A stretch of 64,000 nucleotides of DNA, from the NCBI RefSeq assembly GCF_000287055.2, contig NZ_AJYQ02000103.1, forward strand, positions 1 to 64,000, in the 5' to 3' direction. Made by a program: the position numbers and the translations under genes. Below, one piece after another: positions 18,267 through 28,000 of this stretch (position 1 is the first letter of the stretch; the number at the start of each line of letters is the position of its first letter). The DNA comes from Vibrio genomosp. F10 str. ZF-129. Lineage in GTDB: Bacteria > Pseudomonadota > Gammaproteobacteria > Enterobacterales > Vibrionaceae. The notes under the pieces were generated by a model. It searched no databases and was not told the DNA's origin. It saw only the letters and a list, made by a program, of their open reading frames with translations.

Positions 18267-19703
18267 ATGAATATAAAGTCCCTCATAGATAAATTTAGAC
18301 CGACAAAAAAGCAGCACTCCAACTTATTGGCGATAGTGGAGCCTGATGCCATCTACTTTTCAAAGCATTCGGTGTACACATTACCGAAAATAGCGCTTGA
18401 TCATGGACATTGGCCGCAGGCCCTCGCCACACACTTAAAAACGCACTCTGTTGAAAATGTCACAGTCAGTGTGGTTCTGAATTCAAGTCTGTATCAAACC
18501 TTTCAAATAGATACCCCTAATGTGCCTCAAGAAGAGCTGTCTATTGCTCTGCCATTTTTGCTCAAAGATCTCGTCACAGAGAAAGTAACGGACATTGTTG
18601 CCGATGCCTTTACTTTGCCTAGTGGCAATAAAACTCAAGCTTATGTGATCAAAAAATCACTTATTACTGAGCTGACTCATCTTTTGGCTGAGCAGAAATG
18701 CTCTTTAGATGAAGTGCTGACAGAAGACGATGTATGGGGCATTGCTTCATCTGAATTAAGCAGTTACTTGTTGTTGCAGCGCAGTGTTAAGGGCAGTTAT
18801 AAAATCTGTGCGTTTCACGAAGGAAAATGTGTATTTCAACGCACTATTCGTAATGTCGTTTCACCATTAACTGGAACAGCAAGCTCCGATTTTCAGCTCG
18901 ATGGCATGGCTTTGGAATTGCAGCGTTCGATTGATTACCTATCGTCTCAGCTTAAAGGTGTGCCTTTACACACGCTTTTCACCAGTTGTGATGAAGAAGA
19001 TCAGCAAGAGTTAGCCGAAGCATTAGACGAACGATTAAACGTTAAAGTTAAGCCATTATCAACGGAACTCATTGGGTCTGGAGATTTTCTCGCGGTTACC
19101 GCTACACATTTGATGGGCGATCACATTAATCTTTACCCCGATCATTTGCGTCCTCAAAAACAGTATTTTACGTTTCAAAACGCTGCGACCTCTTGGGTTC
19201 TAGTTGCAGCACTGCTCTTAGCATGCAGTGGTTATTATCATTACAGTTCATTACAGTTAAAAGCAGAATTGAAACTCCAGCAGCAGCAATCGGCACAACT
19301 GGCTCAGCAAGCTCAAAAGCTGAGAGAGCAGTTAGAGAAGCACAAACCGTCTCCAGAAAAAGTGGCCGCTGTTGCCAGGCTAAAAGATCAAATTCAATCG
19401 CACAACCGCTCATTAAATGCGATTGGTGATTACAATCAGTCTCAGCGACAAGGTTACGCAGGCGTAATGGGTTCTTTAGCGAATATTGGAAGGAATGATA
19501 TTTCGTTGGTGAGTATTCGTATCGACAACCAAAAACTGAATTTACAAGGTTTAGCTAAAAATGCTGAAACGGTGCCCAATTGGGTTCACCAGTTTAGAGA
19601 AGAGCTTAACTTGGTAGGTCGATCGTTTGAAAAGCTGAAAATAGGCAGAAATGAACAAGATGTCATTACATTCGAATTGCGAACGCAGGAGGATGTAAAA
19701 TAA
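18267..19703 (+). CDS. mshI: MSHA biogenesis protein MshI
   Basis: A 478-residue inner-membrane assembly protein that combines roles of PilM and PilN (GspL-like). The N-terminal 290 residues are an actin-like cytoplasmic domain. A membrane segment lies near residue 310 (ATSWVLVAALLLACSGYY). A periplasmic coiled coil rich in Gln/Lys/Glu follows (about 330-380), then a ferredoxin-like end. Its stop overlaps the mshJ start by one base (TAATG), so translation is coupled. It follows mshH by 21 bp. Confidence 0.92.
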   Translation: MNIKSLIDKFRPTKKQHSNLLAIVEPDAIYFSKHSVYTLPKIALDHGHWPQALATHLKTHSVENVTVSVVLNSSLYQTFQIDTPNVPQEELSIALPFLLKDLVTEKVTDIVADAFTLPSGNKTQAYVIKKSLITELTHLLAEQKCSLDEVLTEDDVWGIASSELSSYLLLQRSVKGSYKICAFHEGKCVFQRTIRNVVSPLTGTASSDFQLDGMALELQRSIDYLSSQLKGVPLHTLFTSCDEEDQQELAEALDERLNVKVKPLSTELIGSGDFLAVTATHLMGDHINLYPDHLRPQKQYFTFQNAATSWVLVAALLLACSGYYHYSSLQLKAELKLQQQQSAQLAQQAQKLREQLEKHKPSPEKVAAVARLKDQIQSHNRSLNAIGDYNQSQRQGYAGVMGSLANIGRNDISLVSIRIDNQKLNLQGLAKNAETVPNWVHQFREELNLVGRSFEKLKIGRNEQDVITFELRTQEDVK

Positions 19704-20347
19704 TGAAGCAAGCATTAGGAAAAATAGAGGCTAAATTTTCGGATCTTTCCCAGAGAGAAAAGTGGCTCATTACACTGGGTGGCTTCGCCGTCACGGCCTT
19801 GGTCATGTTTACATTTGTCTTTGAACCCGCAATGAAAACGGATAATGAATTGTCGCGTCAAAACGTCGCAACCAAATCTGAGATTCAGAGATTACAGGGC
19901 GAGATCCTAGTCTTGACCGCTAAGCTGAAAAAAGACCCAGACCAAGAAATCGATATTGAGCTGAATAAACTCCAGAAACAGAGTCAATCCTTATCGCAAG
20001 AGTTAGCCGATGTGATTGATACTTTGATTTCACCTTCTCAAATGACTCTGCTGTTGGAAGGTGTTTTGTCTGAAAGTAAGCAACTTCACCTGGTTTCATT
20101 GGAAACGCTAGGCGCAGAGTCCATTGCAAAAGGACAGGATAAAGAGGGTAATTACTATCTGCACCCAGTTCGAATTGAAATGACAGGCCGATTTTTTGAT
20201 ATCCTCACCTACTTACAAACGCTTGAGGCGATGCCTGCCAATTATTATTGGCGCAGTTTTCAATATCAAGTGGAAGAGTACCCCGAAGCACGACTGATTT
20301 TGGAAGTCTACACTTTAGGGGCTCGTAAAGAGTTTATAGGGGGCTAG
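19703..20347 (+). CDS. mshJ: MSHA biogenesis protein MshJ
   Basis: A 214-residue bitopic inner-membrane protein, similar in layout to PilO / GspM. It has a short cytoplasmic start, one membrane segment (about 20-38, LITLGGFAVTALVMFTFVF), then a periplasmic coiled coil and a small globular domain. It is thought to join MshI and MshK in the alignment complex linking the inner platform to the secretin. Its start overlaps the mshI stop. Confidence 0.9.
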   Translation: MKQALGKIEAKFSDLSQREKWLITLGGFAVTALVMFTFVFEPAMKTDNELSRQNVATKSEIQRLQGEILVLTAKLKKDPDQEIDIELNKLQKQSQSLSQELADVIDTLISPSQMTLLLEGVLSESKQLHLVSLETLGAESIAKGQDKEGNYYLHPVRIEMTGRFFDILTYLQTLEAMPANYYWRSFQYQVEEYPEARLILEVYTLGARKEFIGG

Positions 20348-20353
20348 CCAGCA

Positions 20354-20755
20354 ATGAGATTAAAGACTCAATTAAAAATACGATTGAAGATGTCGTTGAA
20401 AATCACGTTACTGAGTCTCGCTGTATTGGGCTATTCCGTCAATGCTTCAGATAATGTGTCAGACAAGCCGAATCAAAACACAGCCCAAGACCCTACGGCG
20501 CCGTTAGGGTGGCAAAAAAAAGATTCTTCTACCTCGACAGCGAAAAAAACCGTTGTTTACCGATTACCGACACTCAAAAGTATCGCATGTGATCATGTGA
20601 ATCGATGTAATGCCGTTCTTAACAATAGTGTTGTCGAGACCGGAGATAAATTAAATGGATACCAAGTCCGTCAGATAACTGATGAAAAAGTGACTTTGGT
20701 ACGTGGAAGTAAGCTTTGGACATTAGAGCTTTTTTCGTTAGATATTAAGAATTAA
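20354..20755 (+). CDS. mshK: MSHA biogenesis protein MshK
   Basis: A 133-residue periplasmic protein with an N-terminal signal or anchor (hydrophobic LKITLLSLAVLGYSVNA). Its C-terminal part is PilP/GspC-like and probably docks on the secretin MshL. An alternative start is the internal ATG at 20390; the GGGGG upstream favours the first. It has two cysteines (CDHVNRC) that may form a disulfide. It lies 6 bp after mshJ and 15 bp before mshL. Confidence 0.85.
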   Translation: MRLKTQLKIRLKMSLKITLLSLAVLGYSVNASDNVSDKPNQNTAQDPTAPLGWQKKDSSTSTAKKTVVYRLPTLKSIACDHVNRCNAVLNNSVVETGDKLNGYQVRQITDEKVTLVRGSKLWTLELFSLDIKN

Positions 20756-20770
20756 GGTAATAATAATTCT

Positions 20771-22405
20771 ATGCGTAAAATCGTACTTGCTATCGCTATC
20801 GTATCTCTATCTGGATGCTCAATGGGCCATCGAGATCCAGTAGAAGCAAAAGCCGCCATCAACGAAGCCATTAATGAAGCCAATAGCTTAGGCCTCAATG
20901 ATCTTCCTGCTTCTGTGCAGCAAGATTTAATGCCAAACATTGATGGTGTAAACCTATCCTCAGCGCAGAACGTCAAGCGCTTTAGAGTTCGAGCGGATGG
21001 CGTTGAGGCCAGTACCTTTTTTGCCAGTTTAGTCAAAGGAACCGACTACAGCGCAGCGATACACCCTTCAGTCGAAGGAAATATCACCGTTAACTTAGCT
21101 GATGTCACCTTAGATGAAGTGCTTTCTGTGGTTCGTGATATGTATGGCTACGAAGTAGAACGAAAAGGTAAGGTGATTCAGGTATATCCAGCTGGTATAC
21201 GCACGGTCACTATACCAGTCGATTACTTACAGATGCAGCGTAAAGGCCGCTCTCTGACTTCGATCACCACGGGAACGATTACCAATACGGATTCAGGTTC
21301 ATCGTCTTCAGATAATTCATCTAATCGTTCATCTTCTTCAAGCTCATCAGGATCTTCATCGACAAGTTCATCAACAAGCTCTAAAGGCGGCACTGAAATT
21401 GAAACGATCAGTGAAAGTGACTTTTGGCCACAACTACAGGCCGCTGTATCTCAATTAATTGGCAGTGGTGAAGGTCAAAGTGTGGTGGTTACTCCGCAAG
21501 CCAGTGTGATTACAGTACGTGCCTACCCTGATGCCATCCGTGAAGTGAAGCACTTTTTGAATGTTTCTCAAGAGCGCCTACAGCGTCAGGTTATTCTGGA
21601 AGCTAAGATTTTAGAAGTGACCTTAAATGATGGCTACCAGCAAGGTATTAACTGGTCCAACATTTCCATCGGCGACAGCAAAGTGGTGATTGATAGGCTT
21701 GGCTCATCAGCGCTACCTGGGCTTGATGCGATCGGGAGCTTATTAGGTGGACAAACAAATGTAACCGTTTCTGATGGCAGCTTTGAAGCCGTGTTGAGCT
21801 TCATGGACACACAAGGTGATTTGAATGTTCTTTCAAGCCCTCGAGTTACCGCAGCAAACAACCAAAAAGCGGTGATTAAGGTGGGTACTGATGAATATTA
21901 CGTGACCGACTTTTCTAGTGTGGTAGGCAGTGGTGATAATTCAGAAGCATCACCAGAAGTTGAACTTACACCATTTTTCTCTGGTATCTCGTTAGATGTA
22001 ACGCCTCAGATTGATGATGAAGGTAACGTACTGTTGCATGTTCACCCAGCCGTTATCGATGTGAAAGAACAAGTGAAAGAGATTGGTTATGGTGGCAACA
22101 CAATTAGCCTTCCATTGGCCCAAAGCTCGATTCGTGAATCTGATTCCATCATCAGAGCTCGTGATGGCGATGTTGTGGTTATTGGTGGATTGATGAAATC
22201 AAACACTTTTGATCAAGTATCCAAAGTACCGTTTTTGGGCGATATTCCGGCGTTAGGACATTTATTTAGAAATACCACCGAGCTTACTCAGAAAACCGAA
22301 CTGGTTATCTTACTGAAACCAACCGTTGTTGGTGTAAATACATGGCAGAAAGAGCTCGAACGTTCACGTGATATTTTACAAGAATGGTTTCCAGATTCTG
22401 AATAA
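20771..22405 (+). CDS. mshL: MSHA secretin MshL
   Basis: The outer-membrane channel through which the pilus leaves the cell. It has 544 residues. A lipoprotein signal peptide carries lipobox LSGC (cysteine at about residue 17). STN/N-domains lie at about 75-180. A serine-rich linker covers roughly 175-205. The C-terminal secretin domain (about 330-525) has VPFLGDIPALGHLFRN near its end, the typical secretin signature. The Ser-rich linker is longer and more repetitive than needed for folding and may vary between strains. Confidence 0.94.
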   Translation: MRKIVLAIAIVSLSGCSMGHRDPVEAKAAINEAINEANSLGLNDLPASVQQDLMPNIDGVNLSSAQNVKRFRVRADGVEASTFFASLVKGTDYSAAIHPSVEGNITVNLADVTLDEVLSVVRDMYGYEVERKGKVIQVYPAGIRTVTIPVDYLQMQRKGRSLTSITTGTITNTDSGSSSSDNSSNRSSSSSSSGSSSTSSSTSSKGGTEIETISESDFWPQLQAAVSQLIGSGEGQSVVVTPQASVITVRAYPDAIREVKHFLNVSQERLQRQVILEAKILEVTLNDGYQQGINWSNISIGDSKVVIDRLGSSALPGLDAIGSLLGGQTNVTVSDGSFEAVLSFMDTQGDLNVLSSPRVTAANNQKAVIKVGTDEYYVTDFSSVVGSGDNSEASPEVELTPFFSGISLDVTPQIDDEGNVLLHVHPAVIDVKEQVKEIGYGGNTISLPLAQSSIRESDSIIRARDGDVVVIGGLMKSNTFDQVSKVPFLGDIPALGHLFRNTTELTQKTELVILLKPTVVGVNTWQKELERSRDILQEWFPDSE

Positions 22406-22424
22406 CCGATTTCCAGGGTAAAGC

Positions 22425-23267
22425 ATGTATCTTGACCACTTTGGTTTTAGCCAATACCCGTTTCATCTAACCCCAAATACTGGCTTGTTTTTGGGGTTAG
22501 AACCGCACTATGAAGCGATTCAAATGGTGACAGCGGCTCTGGATATGGGAGAAGGCGTAATCAAGGTGACTGGTGAGGTGGGCTCAGGAAAAACCATGGT
22601 ATGTCGAATGCTGATCAATCACCTAAAAGATAACGTAGAGCTGGTTTACTTACCTAACCCAGTTCTAACGGGAGAAGAATTAAGGTTGGCGGTTTCCGCT
22701 GAGCTGGGGCTTGAGATTCACTCTTCAATGTCAGTTGTTGATAAGATTCAAACCAAGTTGATCGAACTTTCTAAATCGGGCAAGCAAACTGTGGTTATTG
22801 TTGATGAAGCGCAGGCTTTATCTGATGAAGCCCTAGAAGTGTTGCGCCTATTTGGAAACCTAGAAACAGAGCAGGCAAAGCTGCTTAATATTGTCCTGAT
22901 TGGTCAACCAGAATTGGATGAAAGGCTTGAGCAGCATCATTTAAGGCAGTTTCGTCAACGCATCACCTTCAATGCGAAGTTACGCCCGTTATCGGTGGAT
23001 GAAAGTGTGGCTTATATTGATACTCGTTTAACCCGAAGCGCGGCCAGTGAAGCGGTGTTTAGTCTTGCTATTAAGAAAGCGATTTGGCGGGCAAGCCATG
23101 GAAATCCTCGCCTGATCAATCAGATATGCCACAAGACTCTTATATTAGCTTTTGGCGACAAGGCTGAAAAAGTCAATAATCACCATGTTTATAGCGCTAT
23201 TTACGATACGTTTGATAGCTGTAAACCAAAATTTAAAGCCCCAATTTTATGGGGGTGGAGTCACTAA
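22425..23267 (+). CDS. mshM: MshM, ExeA-like AAA ATPase
   Basis: A 280-residue cytoplasmic ATPase of the GspA/ExeA family. Walker A is GEVGSGKT (K56) and Walker B is VVIVDEAQ (D127, E128). GspA-like proteins help insert or assemble the secretin. There is no peptidoglycan-binding tail as in full GspA. AGGG lies upstream of the start. Its stop codon overlaps the mshN start (TAATG). Confidence 0.92.
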   Translation: MYLDHFGFSQYPFHLTPNTGLFLGLEPHYEAIQMVTAALDMGEGVIKVTGEVGSGKTMVCRMLINHLKDNVELVYLPNPVLTGEELRLAVSAELGLEIHSSMSVVDKIQTKLIELSKSGKQTVVIVDEAQALSDEALEVLRLFGNLETEQAKLLNIVLIGQPELDERLEQHHLRQFRQRITFNAKLRPLSVDESVAYIDTRLTRSAASEAVFSLAIKKAIWRASHGNPRLINQICHKTLILAFGDKAEKVNNHHVYSAIYDTFDSCKPKFKAPILWGWSH

Positions 23268-24496
23268 TGAGTACCATCAATCAAGCGCTTTCTGAACTTG
23301 CTGATAAAGAACAACAGGGTGCATCGGTTAAGATTGAAAAAGCTCAAATTAATAAGGTGAAAACTCGCCCTGTTTTACCTTGGGTTATTGGTGGCTTTTC
23401 AATCAGTCTCGCCATTGGTGGCTGGGCGGTATCGCATCAATCCGAAACCATCGATCGTTCTATAAAACGATCGATAGATCACTCAGTGGTGATCTCTGAA
23501 CCGACCACGGTTGCAGTGGAATCCAATGATGCCCTTGAACCGAACTCAGTGCCAAGTATCGCTGAAGTGACCACGAAAACCTCTGCTCAGAAGGTCACGA
23601 TATATCAAGCCCCCGCCGTTGAAAAAACGACAACAAAGGTCAAACAGCCTTCAACTCGTGTGGCTAAAAATTCAACGTCTGACGCGTCGGTTTCTAAAGC
23701 ATCCGTTTCTAAAGCGTCCGTTTCTAAAGCATTGGTGTCTAAATCCCCCGAAGACCCAAAGCCAGTCGTCAGCAAATCGTCACCTCAAAAGCCAATATTA
23801 CTGGCTAGCAATACATTGAGCCCTTCTCGCGTCAGTTCGAAGGCGGCAACCAAGTCAGAGCCTGTTGAGCAAGGTGGCATTATTGTTGAACAAGTCGAAC
23901 TGACACCAGTTCAATTAGCTGAGAAAGCAGAGATCAGAGCTCGCAAAGCGATCGATAGTAACAACATCGATGAAGCGTTAAACAGCTACAAAGACGTACT
24001 TCGCTACACTCCTAAAGATGAAAACAGCCGACAACAGCTAGCGGCCTTATATTATGGTAAGGGGGATACTCGTAGAGCGTTTGAAATATTGCAAGATGGC
24101 ATAAAAATCGATAACGACAGTGAAGCCTTGCGGATTGCCCTCGCCAAGCTGTTGATTAAAGAACAACAACCAGAAGCTGCACTCACTCCTCTTCTTCACC
24201 TAAATCATTCTCCGAGTGTGGATTACTTGTCTTTAAGGGCAGCGTTAGCTCAAAAAAATAGCCTTGATGATGTGGCATTGGAAACCTATCAGCAGCTTGT
24301 TTCTGCCGACAGTGCCAACGCTCGCTGGTGGCTGGGGTTGGCGATTCAACAAGAGCGAAATTCAAACATGCCAGAGGCTAAAGTCGCGTATCAGCAAGCA
24401 CTCACGAAAGTCGGTCTTTCAAAGCAGTCTCAGACTTTTGTACGTGAACGGTTGAAATTGATTGATGCAATAAAGGAGAGCAGCAGTGCAAATTAA
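23267..24496 (+). CDS. mshN: MshN, TPR protein of MSHA assembly
   Basis: A 409-residue bitopic protein. It has a short cytoplasmic start (MSTINQALSELADK), a membrane segment at about 38-56, a long Pro/Ser/Thr/Lys-rich periplasmic linker, then tetratricopeptide repeats from about 210 to 400. The linker contains four tandem units of Lys-Ala-Ser-Val-Ser type. The layout suggests a GspB-like partner of MshM. The start at 23267 has GGGTGGAG upstream; the in-frame ATG at 23249 has none. Confidence 0.9.
   Translation: MSTINQALSELADKEQQGASVKIEKAQINKVKTRPVLPWVIGGFSISLAIGGWAVSHQSETIDRSIKRSIDHSVVISEPTTVAVESNDALEPNSVPSIAEVTTKTSAQKVTIYQAPAVEKTTTKVKQPSTRVAKNSTSDASVSKASVSKASVSKALVSKSPEDPKPVVSKSSPQKPILLASNTLSPSRVSSKAATKSEPVEQGGIIVEQVELTPVQLAEKAEIRARKAIDSNNIDEALNSYKDVLRYTPKDENSRQQLAALYYGKGDTRRAFEILQDGIKIDNDSEALRIALAKLLIKEQQPEAALTPLLHLNHSPSVDYLSLRAALAQKNSLDDVALETYQQLVSADSANARWWLGLAIQQERNSNMPEAKVAYQQALTKVGLSKQSQTFVRERLKLIDAIKESSSAN
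23684..23743 (+). repeat. four tandem 15-bp units inside mshN
   Basis: Units start at 23684, 23699, 23714 and 23729, each ending in TCTAAA and encoding Ala-Ser/Leu-Val-Ser-Lys. The last is diverged. In-frame length change would only lengthen or shorten the periplasmic linker. Confidence 0.85.
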
Positions 24497-26216
24497 ACTT
24501 CGTAAACGTCTTGGTGATTTGCTGGTTGAAGAAGGCATTATTACTGAGAGTCAGGTTGAGCAAGCACTCGCAGCCCAGAAAAGCACAGGCCGTAAATTAG
24601 GCGCCATGCTTATTGAGCTTGGCTTCGTAACCGAGCACCAGATGCTGACTTTTCTCTCGCAACAGTTGGCTCTACCTTTAATTGATGTGAGCCGAGCAAA
24701 TGTCGACGTTGATGCGGTTCAACTGCTTCCGGAAGTTCACGCGCGTCGTTTACGTGCTCTCGTGATTTCTCGCAGTGGCGACACAGTACGCATTGCGATG
24801 AGTGATCCTGCGGATTTATTTGCTCAAGAAGCGCTGCTTGGTCAGCTTTCTAATTTCAGTTTAGAGTTTGTGATCGCGCCTGAAAGTCAATTGGTTGAAG
24901 GGTTTGACCGATACTACCGCCGCACCAAAGAGATCGCATCATTCGCCGAGCAATTGCAGGCGGAACATCAGGTCAACGATGCTTTTGATATTAACAATCT
25001 GGATGAAGGTGGCGACAGTGATGAAGTCACCGTTGTTAAGTTGATTAACTCTCTGTTTGAAGATGCGATTCAAATGGGGGCGTCTGATATTCACATTGAG
25101 CCAGATTCGAATGTACTGCGTTTGCGCCAACGTATCGACGGTATTTTACATGAAACGCTGCTGAACGAAGTTAACATTGCTTCCGCGTTGGTGCTGCGAT
25201 TAAAACTCATGGCTAATCTGGACATTTCAGAAAAACGTTTACCTCAAGACGGTCGTTTTAATATTCGAACTAAAGGCCAATCGGTGGACATTCGTATGTC
25301 GACGATGCCGGTTCAATATGGCGAGTCGGTGGTGATGCGTCTTTTGAATCAGTCATCGGGCGTCAGAAAACTTGAAGAATCAGGATTACCTGCGGATCTT
25401 TTAGAAAAATTGCGTAAGCAACTCAAAAGACCTCACGGAATGATCCTAGTGACAGGGCCAACGGGATCAGGTAAAACCACCACCTTGTATGGCGCGTTGT
25501 CAGAGCTCAATCAACCGGGTAAAAAGATCATTACCGCGGAAGATCCGGTGGAATACCGTTTACCTAGAGTCAATCAGGTTCAAGTGAACCCAAAGATCAA
25601 TTTGGACTTCTCCACCATATTAAGAACCTTTTTACGTCAAGATCCCGACATCATTCTGGTGGGGGAGATGCGTGACCAAGAGACGGTAGAAATTGGGCTG
25701 AGAGCAGCGTTAACGGGGCACTTAGTACTCAGCACCTTGCACACCAATGATGCCGTCGATAGTGCACTTCGTATGATGGATATGGGGGCGCCAGGCTACC
25801 TTGTGGCAAGCGCCGTCAGAGCCGTGGTCGCGCAGCGATTGGTTCGCAAAATTTGCACCGATTGTAAAGTAGAAGACGAAGTAGACGAATCGAGAAGGCA
25901 ATGGTTAGCTGTGCGTTTTCCAAACCAAGCACATGCTCATTTTTCTCGTGGAAGTGGTTGCCAGAACTGTAACCTCACAGGGTACAGAGGCCGAATCGGT
26001 GTCTTTGAAATGCTAGAGCTAGAGCAATCGATGATGGACGCGTTACGTTCCGAAGATGCGGTTGGTTTTGCTGAAGCCGCGAGAAACTGCAAGGACTATA
26101 AACCGCTACTTGCGTCAGCGATGGAGCTGGCATTGCAAGGGGTGGTCAGTATCGATGAAGTGATGAATCTGAGTGAAGGTGACTCTTCAGGCATCAATAA
26201 AGCGATTTTAATGTAG
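24486..26216 (+). CDS. mshE: MSHA extension ATPase MshE
   Basis: The hexameric motor that drives pilus extension (GspE/PilB family), 576 residues. The N-terminal MshEN domain has the repeated RLGxxLxxxG...LGxxLxxxG pattern (RLGDLLVEEGIITESQVEQA, then LGAMLIELGFVTEHQ). It is known to bind cyclic di-GMP, linking pilus output to that messenger. The motor domain has Walker A GPTGSGKTTT (K330), the Asp-box region, a His-box (TLHTNDA), and a four-cysteine zinc site CTDC...CQNC. GTG start with AAGGAG upstream; overlaps mshN by 11 bp. Confidence 0.96.
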   Translation: MQIKLRKRLGDLLVEEGIITESQVEQALAAQKSTGRKLGAMLIELGFVTEHQMLTFLSQQLALPLIDVSRANVDVDAVQLLPEVHARRLRALVISRSGDTVRIAMSDPADLFAQEALLGQLSNFSLEFVIAPESQLVEGFDRYYRRTKEIASFAEQLQAEHQVNDAFDINNLDEGGDSDEVTVVKLINSLFEDAIQMGASDIHIEPDSNVLRLRQRIDGILHETLLNEVNIASALVLRLKLMANLDISEKRLPQDGRFNIRTKGQSVDIRMSTMPVQYGESVVMRLLNQSSGVRKLEESGLPADLLEKLRKQLKRPHGMILVTGPTGSGKTTTLYGALSELNQPGKKIITAEDPVEYRLPRVNQVQVNPKINLDFSTILRTFLRQDPDIILVGEMRDQETVEIGLRAALTGHLVLSTLHTNDAVDSALRMMDMGAPGYLVASAVRAVVAQRLVRKICTDCKVEDEVDESRRQWLAVRFPNQAHAHFSRGSGCQNCNLTGYRGRIGVFEMLELEQSMMDALRSEDAVGFAEAARNCKDYKPLLASAMELALQGVVSIDEVMNLSEGDSSGINKAILM

Positions 26217-26239
26217 GAAAGTGTTAATACAGGAAAGCT

Positions 26240-27460
26240 ATGCCAACATATCAATATAATGGGCGTAACCTTGATGGCAGCAAAGCGTCGGGGCAGGTTG
26301 AAGCCGCAAACGAAGAGTTGGCGGCGGAGACACTCATGAATAAAGGGGTTATTCCTACTTCAATCACGGTGGGTGGCGACGCTTTTTCGTTCGACTTTGA
26401 TTTAAAAACATTGTTTATTCCTGCTGTTCCTCTTGATGTACTGGTCATTTTTTGTCGTCAGTTATACAGCTTAACGAAAGCGGGCGTTCCACTGTTGAGG
26501 TCGATGAAAGGGTTGACACAAAACTGTGCGAATAAACAACTTAAAGAAGCGTTAGAAGAGGTTGCAGCTGAACTCACTAATGGACGTAGCTTGTCTGGTG
26601 CCATGCAACTTCACCCAAAAGTATTCAGCTCTTTGTTTGTATCGATGATCAGCGTCGGGGAAAATACCGGTCGTCTTGATGAAGCCTTGTTGCAACTTGC
26701 AGGTTATTACGAACAGGAAGTGGAAACACGTAAGCGGATAAAAACCGCCATGCGTTACCCAACGTTTGTTATCAGCTTCATTCTTGTTGCTCTGTTTATT
26801 CTCAATCTTAAAGTGATTCCCCAGTTTGCCACCATGTTCAGCCGGTTTGGCGTTGATTTGCCTTTGCCTACTCGTATTTTAATTGGGATGTCTGAATTTT
26901 TCGTCAATTACTGGGCCTTAATGATCGGGGTAATGGTGGGGCTGTTGTTTGCTTTTAAAGCCTGGCATAACACAATGGCAGGCCGAGAACGTTGGGATTT
27001 ATTTCGCATTCGAACACCTATAGTCGGTGATGTGATCAACCGAGCGTTACTCTCTAGGTTCTCGAGAACCTTTGCATTGATGTTAAAAGCAGGGGTACCA
27101 CTGAATCAATCACTCGCGCTTTCTGCTGAAGCATTGGACAACAAATACCTAGAAAGAAAGTTACTGGAAATGAAAGCCTCGATTGAAGCCGGTTCCACCA
27201 TTTCATCGACGGCAATTAATGCCAATATATTCACCCCACTGGTCATTCAGATGATTTCTGTTGGTGAAGAAACCGGGCGAATTGATGAGTTGCTTCTTGA
27301 GGTCTCTGATTTTTACGACCGTGAAGTGGATTACGATTTGAAGACGTTAACCGCGCGAATAGAACCGATTTTATTGGTTATTGTTGCAGGTATGGTATTG
27401 ATTCTTGCGCTCGGTATATTCTTGCCAATGTGGGGCATGTTAGATGCGATGAAGGGATAG
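26240..27460 (+). CDS. mshG: MSHA inner-membrane platform protein MshG
   Basis: A GspF/PilC family protein, 406 residues, which forms the membrane base on which pilins are stacked by MshE. Two repeats of the T2SSF domain (about 70-195 and 275-395) each have the motif MISVGE(N/E)TGR. Three membrane segments are near 172-190, 225-240 and 378-400. 23 bp after mshE and 1 bp before mshF. Confidence 0.95.
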   Translation: MPTYQYNGRNLDGSKASGQVEAANEELAAETLMNKGVIPTSITVGGDAFSFDFDLKTLFIPAVPLDVLVIFCRQLYSLTKAGVPLLRSMKGLTQNCANKQLKEALEEVAAELTNGRSLSGAMQLHPKVFSSLFVSMISVGENTGRLDEALLQLAGYYEQEVETRKRIKTAMRYPTFVISFILVALFILNLKVIPQFATMFSRFGVDLPLPTRILIGMSEFFVNYWALMIGVMVGLLFAFKAWHNTMAGRERWDLFRIRTPIVGDVINRALLSRFSRTFALMLKAGVPLNQSLALSAEALDNKYLERKLLEMKASIEAGSTISSTAINANIFTPLVIQMISVGEETGRIDELLLEVSDFYDREVDYDLKTLTARIEPILLVIVAGMVLILALGIFLPMWGMLDAMKG

Positions 27461-27461
27461 C

Positions 27462-27926
27462 ATGCTGGTGGATAATGCTCGTTCACAGTTTGTTATTTGG
27501 TTATTGCTGGTGATCATTTTGGTGCTGAGTTTTATGTTGGCATGGAAAAACGTCGATGAGGAAGCAAGCGAAACAGCGCTATTGCTCGCAAGTAAAAGAG
27601 TGGTTGAGCGCGCCAGTTTTTACAAACAAGAGTGGTTGTTGCACAAGCAGCCATCTAAACTTGTTATAGACGGCCGTGAATTAGCCATGAGTGAGCAAGG
27701 ATGGGTATTGCCGCTGGATCAAAATCAGCAGGTGAATTGCGCATTTTGGTTACAATTGTTATACCCGGAAAATCGCCAATGGCCTGCTTATAGTGAATCG
27801 GTCGAACGCCATGATAAAGGTGTGAAATATCAATGTAGATATCTCTATGCCAGTGATCAAGTGATTGTTATTCAGTTAGATAATGGCAATTTTACGGTCA
27901 GCGTCGATTTTCTAACACAAGTGTAA
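27462..27926 (+). CDS. mshF: MSHA biogenesis protein MshF
   Basis: A 154-residue protein with one N-terminal membrane segment (about 10-28, FVIWLLLVIILVLSFMLAW) and a periplasmic domain with two cysteines (NCAF, YQCR). It lacks a prepilin cleavage site. The role in assembly is not known beyond its constant place in the cluster. It is the last gene of the first block; a promoter for the pilin block follows. Confidence 0.85.
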   Translation: MLVDNARSQFVIWLLLVIILVLSFMLAWKNVDEEASETALLLASKRVVERASFYKQEWLLHKQPSKLVIDGRELAMSEQGWVLPLDQNQQVNCAFWLQLLYPENRQWPAYSESVERHDKGVKYQCRYLYASDQVIVIQLDNGNFTVSVDFLTQV

Positions 27927-27944
27927 AAATTGACAGATTACTAA

Positions 27945-27972
27945 TAGAAAGTAACAAAAATTACCGTATAAT
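27945..27972 (+). promoter_or_regulatory. candidate promoter of the mshB pilin block
   Basis: A perfect -10 TATAAT (27967-27972) with TAGAAA (27945-27950) 16 bp upstream. The gap between mshF and mshB is the only sizeable one before the pilins. Transcripts starting before mshB are reported for V. cholerae. The upstream TTGACA at 27930 is too far from the -10. Confidence 0.6.
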
Positions 27973-28000
27973 ACGCCATACGAATTAAGTGAGTAAAAAG

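Noticed and set aside
27930..27935. TTGACA upstream of mshB as the -35 of TATAAT at 27967
   Set aside because: The gap is 31 bp, too long for sigma-70. A weaker TAGAAA at 16 bp is preferred.
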